Source of the DNA: Nyssa sinensis | Lineage: Eukaryota; Streptophyta; Magnoliopsida; Cornales; Nyssaceae | Length of the DNA: 64,000 nt | Assembly (NCBI GenBank): GCA_008638375.1 | Contig: CM018031.1 | Location: 2,331,001-2,395,000 of the forward strand | Reading direction: 5' to 3' | In this document: in pieces, positions 62,177 to 64,000 of the stretch | Numbering within the stretch: the first letter of the stretch is position 1 | Layout: each line of letters opens with the position of its first letter | Program-made: the position numbers and the translations under genes | Notes under the pieces: generated by a model | What the model saw: the letters and a program-made list of their open reading frames with translations, nothing else | Told to the model about the DNA's origin: nothing | Databases searched by the model: none

Positions 62177-62575
62177 TCATTAGGCTTCCCAACTTCTGAG
62201 TCTATAGTTTCAAAACCCCAATAATTGACTCTTGTTTCTTCATCCATATTAATAATGCCTGATGTGAATTGCATGTCATGATTCACCAACCAATTACGGG
62301 ATAAAGGCTTCATTGCTTGCTGCAATGGTTAAAGCTCAAACAAAGAATGTGAATTCGAGTCTGAAAGTAATCGTTTTGTACAAAATAATGTAAAGGTTAA
62401 GTCGGTATTCGGTCTATCCTTCCCAGAAACTTGTGTAAGAATAACTAATACGGAGTAAGCCTTGGTATAATTACGAGATAAAAAAGTATCCAAGTTTCCT
62501 TTCATTCTTTGATGCAGTGTCAAAATGGTGCATAAGCTCCAGCTGCTGGATAACGGTTTAGAAATTTCAATATAA
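62177..62575 (-). pseudogene. Possible broken exon of unknown gene, split by a SINE
   Basis: Leaving out the SINE and one copy of its target duplication, the minus strand has one open frame of about 75 codons with no stop, containing HQRMKGNLDTFLSRN on one side and WLVNHDMQFTSGIINMDEE on the other, and ending at a good donor site (AATGAAG|GTAAGA, 62177). The frame agrees on both sides of the insertion. I do not recognise the sequence. The upstream acceptor is uncertain, because candidate neighbouring introns would be only 34-42 bases, too short for plants. It may be a gene fragment or a chance open frame. Confidence 0.28.
62306..62468 (+). mobile_element. Au-type tRNA-derived SINE with target duplication
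   Basis: The 163-bp segment begins GGCTTCATTGCTTGCTGCAATGG, has a B-box-like GAATTCGAGTCTG, then TTTGTACAAAATAATG and GGTCTATCCTTCCCAGA, the usual Au SINE order. It is flanked by AATTACGGGATAAA (62292-62305) and AATTACGAGATAAA (62469-62482), a 14-bp target duplication with one mismatch. Confidence 0.72.
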
Positions 62576-62599
62576 GAGAGTTACCATGGGAAACCTATT

Positions 62600-64000
62600 T
62601 TGAAGCTTTGAGAATTATAAATCTGCAAAGGAACTGCTGTCACCAGGAAGAGAAAAGAACAATACTATACCAGAAAGATGATGGTCCAAGATAAATCTTA
62701 GCCATTTAAGAAATAGGAGATATTTTTTTCCGTATCCCTTGGCAGCTTCTGCTCTATGGTGGTGCCAGAAAATATGGTGTAGGGTTATGGTTGAATTCAA
62801 TAACCTAACAGTTGCAATAACAGAACAAGAATCACAGTGGAAAGCCCACTAAGATTGTGCTCCCATGAGCATTTACCTCTTTCAAACTATCTCATGCCAC
62901 AAGCTTACAGCAGAGATGTCTTAACCTACCCCTTCAATCAATCTTCGATTTCTTTCCTTTCAAATGATCTACTTCCTCTCCACCTAGAAAGGACCTCCAA
63001 AATTGATGGCATCAAGTATCAACCATCAGACCCCAAAAAAGGCCTAGCAAAAGAATCTATATATGTCCTTGGTCACCAAACAATGAATCATTGCACAAGA
63101 TTTTATCTGATGCTCGAAATGGATTTATAACAAATTAATCACTGGAGACTCCTGAATTAAACAACCATACTAAGCTACTTTAAATGAACTAAAATAGCCA
63201 AAAGCAATAAAAACCTATATGGGAAAACTACACTACCCTTTACCATGAGAGTGTTTTTGGAAAAGATCGGAACCATTTCTACAGAGTAAAGATGAACTGG
63301 ATTATAGTGGTACAATGATTCAAATCTATTTTTAAAAAATATTTCAAAATTTAAACAAAGTCAAACCAAGAGGAGAGTTAATTTTTCTAAAAATCAGATA
63401 ACTTGATAAGAATAGTTATACCTTGATCTAGTTTGAAGAATTCCCGTCCGTGAGAAAATAAACTAACCATCTAAATCCCATCATTACAAACCAAATTTCA
63501 GACTAGTTGAACAATACCCTTCCCTTTAAACTTAGGCTAAACCACTATTTATCTCCCCTTATGACTTCTCATCTCCATGATTATCTAACTACAATTCAAA
63601 AGCATATTGCTCGTGAAAGTAGGAATAACTATAAGTTGGCCTGACAAATATCATACCCTCACAAGCATCAAATGAGTCATTGGCCCAAGTGGGTGTGCCT
63701 GCCATCATGCCAAGTCTTATCAGACATGCATGATAGCAACACCTAGAGGTATCTATGTCAATAATGCCCTCTTTTCCACGAAAGACTTCTAATCTATCCT
63801 GCTACTTCCTTACAAGAATAATAATTGTGCAAGCAATTCTCATCAGCTAACATATGGCAAGTCCTACTCACAAAACAGTATAAAGGAAACATATGACAAA
63901 CCCCCCAGCTGTACAAATTTTACTTTGTTCTATAATCTATTGTGACCAAGAAGCTCACTAATGCTGTCATGGCACATGATAAAAGCATTTGTAGGGTAAA
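62600..64000. other. No gene supported at the right end of the window
   Basis: Two moderate frames, 62615-62800 (minus) and 62837-63130 (plus), show no family motif. The sequence is less AT-rich than 54-61 kb and may be the 3' flank of a gene lying outside the window, but nothing here proves it. Confidence 0.3.

Noticed and set aside
62585..62671. A chain of phase-compatible small exons upstream of the SINE-split frame
   Set aside because: The implied introns are 34 and 42 bases, below the practical minimum for plants, so the phase agreement is likely chance.
1..64000. CRISPR array, prokaryotic operon or phage-like system
   Set aside because: No regular spacer-repeat pattern, no operon structure; introns and plant transposons show a plant nuclear genome.

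Overview
This is nuclear DNA of a flowering plant, almost certainly a eudicot. The evidence is AT-rich sequence, GT-AG introns up to about 6 kb, Ty1/copia, TRIM, hAT, PIF/Harbinger and tRNA-derived SINE remnants, many AT, GA and ATT microsatellites, and plant families such as S1-type self-incompatibility homologues, LRR receptor kinases, defensin-like peptides and a glycine-rich secreted protein. The species cannot be named from the sequence alone.

Layout. 0.3-1.8 kb: a small three-exon gene (minus) for a mitochondrially targeted LEA-like protein. 2.1-3.6 kb: a PIF/Harbinger-type non-autonomous transposon with a 3-bp target duplication and a purine-rich tandem array inside. 3.9-5.0 kb: a two-exon defensin-like secreted peptide gene (minus). 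8.1-8.5 kb: a secreted glycine-rich protein (plus). 11-31 kb: one large seven-exon gene (plus), reconstructed here to 1002 aa with compatible splice phases throughout; it resembles the DUF4487 / FIGL1-interacting (FLIP, human C1orf112/FIRRM) recombination-control family. Its introns hold a hAT MITE, an LTR fragment, an internally deleted minus-strand copia and a near full-length but decayed plus-strand copia with a 5-bp target duplication. 32.9-38 kb: a segmental tandem duplication carrying two broken S1-family genes, with a hAT-type element inserted in one copy and the matching empty site in the other. 40.2-40.6 kb: a TRIM element. 41.5-42.1 kb: an intact S1-family gene (plus). 48.2-53.5 kb: an LRR-XI-type receptor kinase (minus) with an intact kinase domain, but four single-base indels in the LRR region break the frame. 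54-64 kb: mainly AT-rich intergenic DNA with microsatellites and a SINE that interrupts an open frame of unknown identity.

The genes are separately transcribed and share no obvious pathway. I found no clearly new molecular system. The most informative points are the small secreted-peptide gene with a separate signal-peptide exon, the decaying S1 cluster with a transposon empty-site pair, the four-indel receptor kinase, and the large recombination-type gene whose exons stay open although transposons fill its introns.
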